Assembly: GCA_964629475.1 (NCBI GenBank)
Contig: CAZVQW010000010.1
Location: 45,319 to 109,318 of the forward strand
Direction of reading: 5' to 3'
Length of the DNA stretch: 64,000 nucleotides
Source of the DNA: SMWD01 sp964629475
GTDB lineage: Bacteria; Pseudomonadota; Gammaproteobacteria; Steroidobacterales; GCA-2729495
In this document: one piece after another, positions 45,213 to 53,234 of the stretch
Numbering within the stretch: the stretch's first letter is position 1
Layout: every line of letters starts with the position of its first letter
Program-made: the position numbers and the translations under genes
The notes under the pieces: generated by a model
Told to the model about the DNA's origin: nothing
Seen by the model: only the letters and a program-made list of their open reading frames with translations
Database searches by the model: none

Positions 45213-45725
45213 ATGTCTAATGAAGTTACTGATGGCGGCCGTCCAGATGTAAATACCATGTCGATCATCGTCACGAAAGGATCGCTGGACTGGGCCTATC
45301 CGCCGTTTATTCTATCGACGACAGCCGCAGCCATGGGGCTGGACGTCACGTTGTTTTTTACTTTTTACGGCTTGCCGTTACTGCTCAAAAAGCTCGATCT
45401 GCAAGTCACCCCGCTGGGCAATGCCGCGATGAAAATGCCGATGATGGGCATGCACATGACGATGCCTAACATCGTGGCGGCCATTCCGGGCGTCGATGCC
45501 GCAGCCTCCAAAATGATGAAAAATCTCATCGCGAAGAAAGGCGTTGCCAGCATAGAGGACCTGCGTGAAGCTGCAGTAGACTCAGATGTGCGGCTCATTG
45601 CATGCCAGATGACACTGGATCTGTTCGAGTATAGTCTCGACGACATGATCGATGACGTGGAAATCGGTGGCGCCGCTACTTATATCGAATGCGCGACAAA
45701 ATCGCATATCAATCTCTTCATATAA
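45213..45725 (+). CDS. dsrE2: DsrE2-family sulfurtransferase
   Basis: A 170-aa protein of the DsrE2 type. Landmarks are SIIVTKGSLDWAYPPFILST, FFTFYGLPLLLKK, the methionine-rich MKMPMMGMHM and LIACQMTLDLFEY with the conserved Cys131. Another Cys lies at 160. DsrE2 proteins commonly pair with TusA and rhodanese in sulfur-oxidising bacteria, where they move sulfane sulfur. The hydrophobic segments suggest membrane contact. It is divergent from the minus-strand run and precedes tusA by 13 bases. Confidence 0.9.
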   Translation: MSNEVTDGGRPDVNTMSIIVTKGSLDWAYPPFILSTTAAAMGLDVTLFFTFYGLPLLLKKLDLQVTPLGNAAMKMPMMGMHMTMPNIVAAIPGVDAAASKMMKNLIAKKGVASIEDLREAAVDSDVRLIACQMTLDLFEYSLDDMIDDVEIGGAATYIECATKSHINLFI

Positions 45726-45738
45726 CGGAAACAACAGA

Positions 45739-45963
45739 ATGACCGATCAAACGCTCGACGCAAAAGGACTCAACTGCCCGCTGCCGATCCTCAAGGCAAA
45801 AAAAGCACTGAAAACGATGGAGCCCGGGCAGACGCTGGAGATACTGGCAACCGACCCCGGCTCGGTCGCGGATTTCGAGGCATTTTGCCGCACGACCGGT
45901 CATGAACTGGTCGAACATTCGGTCGACGACAAAATCTACAGGTTCATCATCAAGCACAAATAA
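45739..45963 (+). CDS. tusA: TusA-family sulfur carrier
   Basis: A 74-aa protein of the TusA (SirA) fold with the sulfur-carrying CPxP motif at residues 13-16 (GLNCPLPILKAKKAL) and EILATDPGSVADFEAFCR following. The active Cys13 takes up sulfane sulfur and delivers it to partners. In sulfur oxidisers this leads to the sHdr or Dsr system. The true start is the ATG at 45739; the longer frame from 45652 overlaps dsrE2 and is not coding. It is co-transcribed with dsrE2. Confidence 0.92.
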   Translation: MTDQTLDAKGLNCPLPILKAKKALKTMEPGQTLEILATDPGSVADFEAFCRTTGHELVEHSVDDKIYRFIIKHK

Positions 45964-45992
45964 AACCAGCGATACTCACTATGGGAATTGCT

Positions 45993-46020
45993 TGTGGGAG
46001 CGGCTAAAGCCGCTCCCACA
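45993..46020. repeat. Short REP-like hairpin after tusA
   Basis: A perfect 13-base stem (TGTGGGAGCGGCT, 45993-46005, with 46008-46020) and a 2-base AA loop. It is a compact version of the GTGGGAGCGGC element at 20442-20497. It lacks a T-tract, so it would be a stabilising or read-through-limiting hairpin and not a classical terminator. Confidence 0.75.
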
Positions 46021-46068
46021 ACTGGCCATCTTAGATCATCGGCACAATTTCATTACTCGGGGGCTTTA

Positions 46069-47283
46069 ATGAGAAATCTGCTGATTCTTGTTGCCGTCAT
46101 CGGCATTACCCTGCTCGCCCAGGAGATATCTCTGGCGACAGAGCGTCCACCGATTCGGACGCTCAGCGAACAGGAAGTTCACGATCTCGTAGCTGGATCC
46201 GCCATCGTCGCCACACGGGGCAGCCTGCAGCCCATCGATAGAATCATTAAATCCAGCATCGACGCACTGCTGGCCGAAGGTAAAAAATTCAGGCTCATCT
46301 CACTCGAGGATCTTCCCGATGACTGGACGATCGTCGAACCTGCCGGACGCATCGGTGGTGGGAACCCATGGCAGCATGTTGCCAAGCGCATGAAACGCAA
46401 CAACGTACCTGCGGTGCCATCGGCCGAGGGACGGGCCATTGCCATGAATGCTCTCAGCAAGAGTATCGGCAAACCGATCGATGCGGTCATTCGCAGCGAA
46501 GCGGCGGGAGCTACGGTCAGCGCCTTCCAGGCTGCGATCGCAAGCGGCCTGCCGGTCGTGGATGCCTGCCCGACCGGACGAGCCGTACCCGAGATCACCC
46601 AATCCATTCCGAATATCAGCGGCATTCCACCTGCACCCGCTGCTTTTGTCAGTCGCTGGGGCGATGTCATCGTCGTAGAAAAGGCGGCCGATTACGCCAG
46701 AATCGAAGATATCGGCCGAAGCCTCGCCGTTGCGAGCGGCGGCACGGTGCTAATGGCGAGCACGGCGATGTCCGGCAAGGAAGCCAAGCGAGCGTTGATT
46801 CCGGGCAGCCTGTCAAAAAATATTATCTATGGTCGCACGGTCCGCGAGGCGCGCGAACAGGGCCGGGATCCGATTGCTGCCCTCGTAACCGTCGCAAACG
46901 GCTTCAAGCTTTTTCACGGTACCGTCACCAAGGCAGAACGCAAGGGCGATCAGGGTTTCGATTGGTGGGACGTAGAACTCGAAGGCATCAATGAGTTTGC
47001 AGGACACACCTACCGGGTTTGGGTAAAAAATGAAAATATCGTTTCATGGCTGGATGGCGAGCCGGATGCGATGTCACCCGACCTGATTGCTCCGCTGAAT
47101 CCGCAGACCGGTGAAGCAATCTCCACAAAAGTGCTCGGTGGCTATACCATCGGCTCGGAGGTAGCGATGGTCGGTATCCCGGCCTCACCGCGGTGGCGGG
47201 TTCCGGAAGGTATCGAAATACTGGGGCCGCGCCATTTCGGTTTCGATTTTGATTACGTGCCCCTGGAAGAACTGCAAAAATAG
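46069..47283 (+). CDS. Exported DUF917 (S-Me-THD/hydantoinase-like) protein
   Basis: A 404-aa protein of the DUF917 family, named after a thiohydantoin desulfurase/hydantoinase-like activity. It has an N-terminal signal peptide (RNLLILVAVIGITLLAQ), which most family members lack. Conserved parts include GRIGGGNPWQHVAKRM, VIRSEAAGATVSAFQAAIA and PVVDACPTGRAVPEI. The start at 46069 has a GGGGGC box before it; the longer frame from 45988 runs through the REP hairpin. It lies after tusA but is separated from it by the hairpin. It may be periplasmic; no substrate can be given. Confidence 0.78.
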   Translation: MRNLLILVAVIGITLLAQEISLATERPPIRTLSEQEVHDLVAGSAIVATRGSLQPIDRIIKSSIDALLAEGKKFRLISLEDLPDDWTIVEPAGRIGGGNPWQHVAKRMKRNNVPAVPSAEGRAIAMNALSKSIGKPIDAVIRSEAAGATVSAFQAAIASGLPVVDACPTGRAVPEITQSIPNISGIPPAPAAFVSRWGDVIVVEKAADYARIEDIGRSLAVASGGTVLMASTAMSGKEAKRALIPGSLSKNIIYGRTVREAREQGRDPIAALVTVANGFKLFHGTVTKAERKGDQGFDWWDVELEGINEFAGHTYRVWVKNENIVSWLDGEPDAMSPDLIAPLNPQTGEAISTKVLGGYTIGSEVAMVGIPASPRWRVPEGIEILGPRHFGFDFDYVPLEELQK

Positions 47284-47398
47284 AATCATGCCGGTATCGG
47301 AGTGGCCTGTTACAAAATATTACAAACCGTTACTCGATGGAAAAGATTGCTGCATACTGCCCGGGTTAACTTTTTGGTTCGCAATCAGGGAGAAGAAC

Positions 47399-48547
47399 AT
47401 GAAAGCTTTTATTTTCAGGCAATGTGTCGTCATCATCGGCATCCTGATCTGGATCAATATTGCCGCTGCCGGAGAATACGAAAAGATCACGACAGATCCC
47501 CGGGAACTGCCGATGTATAAAGTCCCCAACCTTGCCCCGAACGGTGAGGCTTATTACGCCCCTGACGGTATACACCTGATTGCCCAGGTCAACGATCCGG
47601 ATGGCCAGGATCCGGGACCCGGCAAGGTCGGCGGCGGCCTGACCTACACCTTCACCGACACGGGCGAGGACATCCGCCGCATCAACGATCACGGTATGGA
47701 TGCCTGCGCGTGGTTCTTTCCGGACAAGGAGCGGCTGCTGTGGACCTCGACCCGCGATCACATCGACGACATGCCGGCCGGGAACTGGTCGGATGACGCA
47801 GACTACCCACAGGGTTCCGAACTCTACACGTCTGACATGGATGGCTCGAACGTCAAGCGCCTGACCAACAACAAGTGGTACGACGCCGAAAGCACAGTCT
47901 CTCCTGACGGAAAATGGATCGTGTTCGGTCGTCAGATCAACGGCAACGCAGACCTGTGGCGCATGAAGTCCGACGGCACGGAACAGACACAACTCACCTT
48001 TACCGAGGACTGGCAGGAAGGCGAAGCCTATTTTCTGCCTGACAGTGAGACTGTGATCTTCCGCGCCTGGAAGAATAGCGAAAAACACCAGCTGGAGATG
48101 CTGAACCGCAAGAACGGCACCCACATACAGACGCCGATGAATATCTATTCATTAAAGATTCTCGGTCCGGACCGCGACGTGCAGCAACGCACGTTCACTT
48201 ACGATACGAACTGGGCACCGTTCCCGGCACCGGATGGGCGGCACTTCCTGGTCGTGCGCATCCTCGAACGCGGCAACTGGGAATTATTCCTCGGCGATCT
48301 GGCCGACGGCAGCAAGATGCAGCGAATCACTTATAACGAAGGCTGGGACGGCATGGGCGCCTTCTCCCCGGACGGCAAGAAGATGGTCTTCACGCGCGGC
48401 GAACCGGGCAGCTACGACCTGTACTCCCATGTCATGGATGTCTCGTCGCTGAACCTCGGGCCCGAGAATTACCAAGGCGTACCGCCGAAGTCGAAGCCGC
48501 CGGCAGGCTGGGTAGAGAACCCGGCGGACTTTGCCGCGTGGCGCTGA
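47399..48547 (+). CDS. Exported TolB-like beta-propeller protein (PD40 repeats)
   Basis: A 382-aa protein with a signal peptide (RQCVVIIGILIWINIAAAGE). It shows repeated PD40/WD40-like blades, for example YDAESTVSPDGKWIVFGRQ, EAYFLPDSETVIFRAW, FPAPDGRHFLVVR and MGAFSPDGKKMVFTRGE. The layout is that of the TolB C-terminal propeller without its N-terminal domain. Likely periplasmic; such propellers bind proteins or small ligands and the partner is unknown. The ATG at 47399 has an AGGGAGAAG box; longer frames upstream overlap the DUF917 gene. A strong terminator follows. Confidence 0.82.
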   Translation: MKAFIFRQCVVIIGILIWINIAAAGEYEKITTDPRELPMYKVPNLAPNGEAYYAPDGIHLIAQVNDPDGQDPGPGKVGGGLTYTFTDTGEDIRRINDHGMDACAWFFPDKERLLWTSTRDHIDDMPAGNWSDDADYPQGSELYTSDMDGSNVKRLTNNKWYDAESTVSPDGKWIVFGRQINGNADLWRMKSDGTEQTQLTFTEDWQEGEAYFLPDSETVIFRAWKNSEKHQLEMLNRKNGTHIQTPMNIYSLKILGPDRDVQQRTFTYDTNWAPFPAPDGRHFLVVRILERGNWELFLGDLADGSKMQRITYNEGWDGMGAFSPDGKKMVFTRGEPGSYDLYSHVMDVSSLNLGPENYQGVPPKSKPPAGWVENPADFAAWR

Positions 48548-48581
48548 CATCGATCAGAAATCAAATATTGAGCACAAGGAA

Positions 48582-48617
48582 AAAACGCGTGCTTGCCCAT
48601 TGGCAAGCACGCGTTTT
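48582..48617. terminator. Bidirectional intrinsic terminator
   Basis: A perfect 16-base stem (48582-48597 with 48602-48617) and a CATT loop. The stem begins AAAACGCGTGCTTGCC, so on each strand it ends in a TTTT tract. It lies between the convergent stops of the TolB-like gene and the pst ATPase gene and can serve both. Confidence 0.85.
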
Positions 48618-48640
48618 CGTCTGAAACGAAAAACCCGACG

Positions 48641-49435
48641 TTAACCGTAGCGACCCTCGATATAGTCCGCTGTCTCTGTTTTCTCCGGTGTTACAAACAT
48701 GACATCCGTATCGGCCTTCTCGATAATTTTTCCCAGCAACATGAAAATGCACTCGTCACTTGCACGTCTTGCCTGCGCCATGTTGTGCGTAACGATCAGA
48801 ATCGTGTACTGACCACGTAAATCCCAGATCAGTTCTTCCACCGCTTCGGTACCTTTCGGGTCCAGAGCCGAACAGGGCTCGTCCATCAGCAGGACCGTAG
48901 GTTGCACGGGAAGCAGGCGCGCAATGCAGAGCTTCTGCTGCTTCTCCAGGGATAGATTAACCGCTCTTCCATCGAGCTGATCCTTGACCTCGTCCCACAG
49001 AAGAACCTGTCGCAGCGCCTTCTCTACAATTTCATCCTGTTCCGCGCGCCCGACTCGCTGTCCCCTGGTATGAATTCTGTGGCCGAACAGCACATTGTCA
49101 CGAATCGAGATCGGTAGTGGATTCGGCCGCTGAAATACCATGCCGATCTGCTTGCGTACCTGCACCAGCTCGACATCCGGATCGTAAATATTCTGCCCCA
49201 TTACTTCGATAGAGCCTGTGATACGCGCATAACCGAGGCGCTCGTTGATGCGATTGACACTGCGTAACAAAGTCGTCTTGCCGCAGCCAGAGGGGCCAAT
49301 CAGAGCCGTAACGACACCCTTCCTGATATCGAGGTCCACATCGAACAACGCCTGAAACAGGCCATACCACAGATTCAGCTGACGGGTACGAATAGCCGTT
49401 GCGTCATTTTCGATAACCTTGCTGTTTGTGTTCAT
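48641..49435 (-). CDS. pstB: PstB-type ABC ATPase with degenerate signature motif
   Basis: A 264-aa phosphate-transporter ATPase. Walker A is GPSGCGKTT (47-55), the Q-loop VFQRPNPLP is intact (100-108), Walker B is LLMDEPCSALDP and the switch histidine is in IVTHNMAQA. The signature motif, normally LSGGQQ, reads LSLEKQQ at 161-167 (48936-48955). It therefore keeps its own ATP-binding and hydrolysis elements but cannot supply a normal signature to a partner. It is the last gene of the pst operon, 31 bases after the other ATPase gene. With that second ATPase it probably forms a heterodimer. Confidence 0.88.
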   Translation of the reverse strand: MNTNSKVIENDATAIRTRQLNLWYGLFQALFDVDLDIRKGVVTALIGPSGCGKTTLLRSVNRINERLGYARITGSIEVMGQNIYDPDVELVQVRKQIGMVFQRPNPLPISIRDNVLFGHRIHTRGQRVGRAEQDEIVEKALRQVLLWDEVKDQLDGRAVNLSLEKQQKLCIARLLPVQPTVLLMDEPCSALDPKGTEAVEELIWDLRGQYTILIVTHNMAQARRASDECIFMLLGKIIEKADTDVMFVTPEKTETADYIEGRYG

Positions 49436-49466
49436 TGCCTGTCCGTACCGTTGACGCTACGCGCGC

Positions 49467-50246
49467 TCAACCAAAGCGACCCATGACATAGTCACGCGTC
49501 CTGTCATCCGTCTGCCCACCGGTAAACAGGTCTTCCGTCAAGCCGATTTCCACACAGGAACCCTCGAGAAAAAATGCCGTTCGATCTGCCAGGCGTCGGG
49601 CCTGCTGCACGAGATTGGTGACCAGGATGATCGTCATTTCAGCCTTCAATTCCTTCAGCACTTCTTCGATACGCATGGTGGTAACCGGGTCGATCGCAAT
49701 AGAAAACTCATCCAGGATCAGCAATTCCGGTTCCTGCGACAGCGCCCGCGCGATCGTCAACCGTTGCTGCTGCCCCCCGGACAGCAGGCTGCCGAGAGAA
49801 TCGAGCCGGTCTTTGACCTCGTCCCAGAGCGCTGCACGAGTCAGACATCGCTCGACGATGATATCCAGGTCGGCCTGATTCTTAATGCCGGCCAGGCGTG
49901 GCGCAAGGGCAACGTTATCGTAGACCGACAACGGCAAACCCACAGGCAGCGGAAACACAACGCCAATCTTCCGTCGCAGGCTATAAATATTGCGGAGCTT
50001 TTGGATATCGCGGCCATTGAACAACACCTGTCCGGCAACCTTCATCTTCGAATCGAAAAAATCCATACGATTCAGAACTTTCAGGAAGGAGGTCTTGCCG
50101 GCATTGGCCGGGCCGATAATGCCGAATATCTCGCGTTCTTCGATAGCCAGGCTGACCCCGGAAAGTGCCGGGGCGTCACCATAACTAATCGACAAATCCG
50201 TGATCTCGAGACTTGCGGCGCTCTTTGCTTCCACCGCACCTACCAT
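49467..50246 (-). CDS. PstB-type ABC ATPase lacking Q-loop Gln and switch His
   Basis: A 259-aa ATPase of the PstB type. It keeps a canonical signature LLSGGQQQRL (154-163) and Walker B glutamate in LILDEF. Its own ATP site is altered: Walker A reads GPANAGKTS, the Q-loop has Pro99 in VFPLPVGLP where Gln is expected, and the switch His is Asn211 in LVTNLVQQA. D-loop text is SIAIDP instead of SALDP. These losses complement those of the neighbouring ATPase. It overlaps pstA by 7 bases. I call it a second phosphate-importer ATPase; a different oxyanion is possible but less likely in this operon. Confidence 0.83.
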   Translation of the reverse strand: MVGAVEAKSAASLEITDLSISYGDAPALSGVSLAIEEREIFGIIGPANAGKTSFLKVLNRMDFFDSKMKVAGQVLFNGRDIQKLRNIYSLRRKIGVVFPLPVGLPLSVYDNVALAPRLAGIKNQADLDIIVERCLTRAALWDEVKDRLDSLGSLLSGGQQQRLTIARALSQEPELLILDEFSIAIDPVTTMRIEEVLKELKAEMTIILVTNLVQQARRLADRTAFFLEGSCVEIGLTEDLFTGGQTDDRTRDYVMGRFG

Positions 50247-51109
50247 TTCTTTTTACCCCGCAGGTACATGCGCAAGGCAATCGAAAAACTGTTCATCATC
50301 AGCACGAGTCCAACCAGAACCAGGGCAACACCAAACGGCAATTGTTCCGGCATGCCCGGAACTTGCGTGGAGACCACGAACAAATGCAGGGATAAGGCCA
50401 TCGTCTGATCGAACACGCCCTGCGGAAGAAACGGCAGGAAGAATGCGGCCCCGGTGAACATGATCGGTGCCGTTTCACCCGCCGTTCGCGACACTTCAAG
50501 TATCACACCCGTCAGGACGCCGGTGATGGCATTCGGCAGGACGACACGCCTGATGGTCTGCCAGCGGGTCGCGCCCATGTTCCAGCATGCCTCGCGAAAC
50601 GCATACGGAACCGCCTGCAACGATTCACGTGTCGCTACGATGACGACCGGCAACGTCATGACCGCCAGTGTCAAACTGGCCGCCAGGATACTGGTGCCGA
50701 AACCAAAAAAGATGACAAAAGCACCGACGCCGAATAATGCATGGACAATAGACGGTACGCCGGCAAGATTGATAATCGCCAGGTTTATAGCGCGAGTGAA
50801 CCAGTTATCGGCCGCATACTCGCTCAGATAGATGGCCGCCGCGACACCCAGCGGTACCGATATCAACAGTGCCACGAGCACCAGCCACACCGTACCCAGC
50901 AGCGCCGGGAAAATACCCCCGGCCGTCATGCCCTGGGTCGGATTCGTGAACAGGAAATCCACGGAAATCATCGGGCCGCCTTTGTACAGCAAGGTACTCA
51001 GGATCACTGCAACGGGCAGAACCAGGGCCGCGGTCATGAAGCCGAACAGAATGCGAAACAGCAGCTGAACATGCCGGTTTCTCTGATTCAGTTCGGTGCC
51101 AGCAAACAC
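50240..51109 (-). CDS. pstA: Phosphate ABC transporter permease PstA
   Basis: A 289-aa inner-membrane permease with about six helices. The ABC permease loop is readable as EACWNMGATRWQTIRRVVLPNA (positions about 190-210), the EAA-type signature for the ATPase coupling helix. SVPLGVAAAIYLSEYA near residue 90 is typical of PstA. The GTG at 51109 has an AGGA box five bases upstream and is preferred to GTG 51136, which overlaps pstC by 20 bases. It pairs with PstC. Confidence 0.9.
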   Translation of the reverse strand: MFAGTELNQRNRHVQLLFRILFGFMTAALVLPVAVILSTLLYKGGPMISVDFLFTNPTQGMTAGGIFPALLGTVWLVLVALLISVPLGVAAAIYLSEYAADNWFTRAINLAIINLAGVPSIVHALFGVGAFVIFFGFGTSILAASLTLAVMTLPVVIVATRESLQAVPYAFREACWNMGATRWQTIRRVVLPNAITGVLTGVILEVSRTAGETAPIMFTGAAFFLPFLPQGVFDQTMALSLHLFVVSTQVPGMPEQLPFGVALVLVGLVLMMNSFSIALRMYLRGKKKW

Positions 51110-51116
51110 GATTGTC

Positions 51117-52073
51117 CTACCCCTTGCGTATGCCACGAACGATCAGGTCCGCGGTCAGGTTGATGATAAAAGTAATGACAAACAGAAAAATGCCGATCGT
51201 GAACAGCGCCTGATAATGCGTCGAACCGACGGCGGTCTCGCCCAGTTCGGCTGCAATCGTAGCCGTCAATGCACGTACCGAGTCGAATACACTGCCCGGA
51301 ATATTGATCGCATGCCCGGTGGCCATCAACACGGCCATCGTCTCGCCGAAACCACGGCCGACACCCAGCAACACGGCACCGAGAAGCCCGTTTTTCGAGG
51401 CCGGCAGCACAACCTTATAAATCACCTGCCAGTGAGTGGCGCCCATCGCTTCGGCGGCTTCACGATAGCGGTCAGGGACGGCTTTGAGCGCATCTTCGGC
51501 AATCGACGTCATGATCGGCGCCGCCATCAGCCCGAGGATGATGCCTGCATTCAGAACAGTCAGGCCGACCGGTACGTCAAACAGCTCGATGATCAACGGG
51601 TTCATGATGCTCAGGCCGATAAATCCCCAGACCACCGATGGAATGGCCGCCAGCAGTTCCACGATGATTTTCAGGATTTCGCGAGTCTTGCCGGTCGCAA
51701 ACTCGGCAATGAAAATTGCCGCACCCAGCGAGAAAGGAATGGCGACCAGCATGGCGAGTCCGGTCACGCTCGCGGTACCGGCGATCAGGGCAAGAATGCC
51801 GTAGGTCGGCCGCACTTCCGAGGTTGGTCGCCAATTTGGCGACAGAAAGAACTCTCCGATATCGAATTCACCGACGATAAACCCGACACCTTCCTTGGTG
51901 ATAAAGATAAAGATTCCGACGATGAAAATGATCGCGGAGATCCCGCCGATAAAAACAACGATCTGCACGAGCCGATCGATATACCAGTCGCGATTACGGC
52001 GATCGAAATCAGCGCTCGCTATCGTACCTGCGGCACCGGTTGCCCCGGCAATATCCGGTGATTCAGACTGCAT
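51117..52073 (-). CDS. pstC: Phosphate ABC transporter permease PstC
   Basis: A 318-aa inner-membrane permease. The EAA loop is AAEAMGATHWQVIYKVVLPA near residue 210, with GVGRGFGETMAVLMATG after it, both characteristic of PstC. About six to seven helices are seen. ATG 52073 is the start, within the last bases of the phoU gene (11-base overlap); a TTG at 52085 would add four residues. GGTAAAG precedes the ATG. Confidence 0.9.
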   Translation of the reverse strand: MQSESPDIAGATGAAGTIASADFDRRNRDWYIDRLVQIVVFIGGISAIIFIVGIFIFITKEGVGFIVGEFDIGEFFLSPNWRPTSEVRPTYGILALIAGTASVTGLAMLVAIPFSLGAAIFIAEFATGKTREILKIIVELLAAIPSVVWGFIGLSIMNPLIIELFDVPVGLTVLNAGIILGLMAAPIMTSIAEDALKAVPDRYREAAEAMGATHWQVIYKVVLPASKNGLLGAVLLGVGRGFGETMAVLMATGHAINIPGSVFDSVRALTATIAAELGETAVGSTHYQALFTIGIFLFVITFIINLTADLIVRGIRKG

Positions 52074-53148
52074 CTTTACCAACAAGCAACAGCATCAGGT
52101 CATCGATCTTGCCGACCAACTCCCGATACACTTCCTCCAGTTTTTGCATCGCCTGCTCCTCGCCGGGCTTGGCCGGTAACGCGCCCAGATCCCAGTTCAG
52201 CGCTGCGACATGAAATGGAATCTCCGGGAAATAATCCCTGGCCTGCCCCTGCAAAGCTACGATCACATCGTAACTGGCAAGGTGCAGTTGCACCGATTCG
52301 ATATCCTGCGGCTCGATATCATCGGCATCGACGCCATGATCACCAAGAAATTGCACCAGTCCCGGATCCACGTTGGCTACCGGATGTCTGCCCGCACTCA
52401 CATATTGGGCGGCCTCCGGAAATCGTTTACGAGCGAGTGCAGCCGCTATCAGACTCTGCACCGAGTTGCTTTCATCGATAAACAGAATATGAAAAACCTT
52501 GGCTGCCTTGATCTCACCGGCAGCGGAAAAGACCGTCTGGTCGCAGATATTCTTGGCCTGATCGGAAATTCGCTTGAGCATATTGAAGACGGCAAAGTTA
52601 GCGACTATTTCGCGCGGTTCCCGTTGCTTATCGCCGTGCAGCAGCTCATTGTAGACACCATCCATCATGCTTTCGACACGATCCGTTACCGGCATCAGGG
52701 AGCGCGCCTGCTCCGCGTTACCCTCGTTGAATGCATTGACGGATTGTCTCAACAGACCCTGCGCCTCATCGGCCAGGGAGCGCAACTGATTGGCGACATG
52801 CCCCTCGGGCGGCCGTGACAACTGCAGCGCCTCACGAGAAATCGTCACCGCATAGTCACCGACACGCTCCAGCGCAACGTTCACGCGAATCATGGATGAC
52901 ATCAAACGCAAATGACCCGCACTGGGCAAATGACGAGCGATGAATGCGTGACAAAGACGATCGACTTCACGGGAAGCACGATTGATGGAGTGATCGCCCA
53001 GCACCGTCGCGTAAGCAATTCCGTCATCACCGCTCAGCAACGCCTCCGTGGCCCCCGTTAATGCCCCGTCAACCTGATCCGCCAATCCCGTTACGCTTGC
53101 ACGAATGTGCGTCAAATCTTTTTCGAGGCGATCCTCGTAGTGGCTCAT
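52063..53148 (-). CDS. phoU: PhoU fused to a catalytically dead low-molecular-weight phosphatase domain
   Basis: A 361-aa fusion. Residues 1-210 form the two PhoU three-helix bundles, with metal-site motifs ERVGDYAVTI (about 94-103) and KRISDQAKNI (192-201). Residues 217-350 match the low-molecular-weight tyrosine-phosphatase/arsenate-reductase fold (VFHILFIDESNSVQS), but the catalytic Cys is Asp225 and the loop Arg is Gln231, so it cannot work as a phosphatase. PhoU controls Pst and the PhoR signalling pathway. The pseudophosphatase may act as a phosphate-binding or docking part. It sits between pstS and pstC and overlaps pstC. Confidence 0.88.
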   Translation of the reverse strand: MSHYEDRLEKDLTHIRASVTGLADQVDGALTGATEALLSGDDGIAYATVLGDHSINRASREVDRLCHAFIARHLPSAGHLRLMSSMIRVNVALERVGDYAVTISREALQLSRPPEGHVANQLRSLADEAQGLLRQSVNAFNEGNAEQARSLMPVTDRVESMMDGVYNELLHGDKQREPREIVANFAVFNMLKRISDQAKNICDQTVFSAAGEIKAAKVFHILFIDESNSVQSLIAAALARKRFPEAAQYVSAGRHPVANVDPGLVQFLGDHGVDADDIEPQDIESVQLHLASYDVIVALQGQARDYFPEIPFHVAALNWDLGALPAKPGEEQAMQKLEEVYRELVGKIDDLMLLLVGKDAV

Positions 53149-53234
53149 TGCGGCTTCTCCAGTCTACCGAATATCAGGTGGCGCACAGAATCCACACCAC
53201 CTGACCCGGCAGTCAACAAACAGTCAAAATCAGC

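Noticed and set aside
51096..52061. Plus-strand open frame of 321 codons opposite pstC
   Set aside because: The protein would be extremely polar (Asp, Arg, Gln, His), as expected for the complement of a membrane-protein gene.
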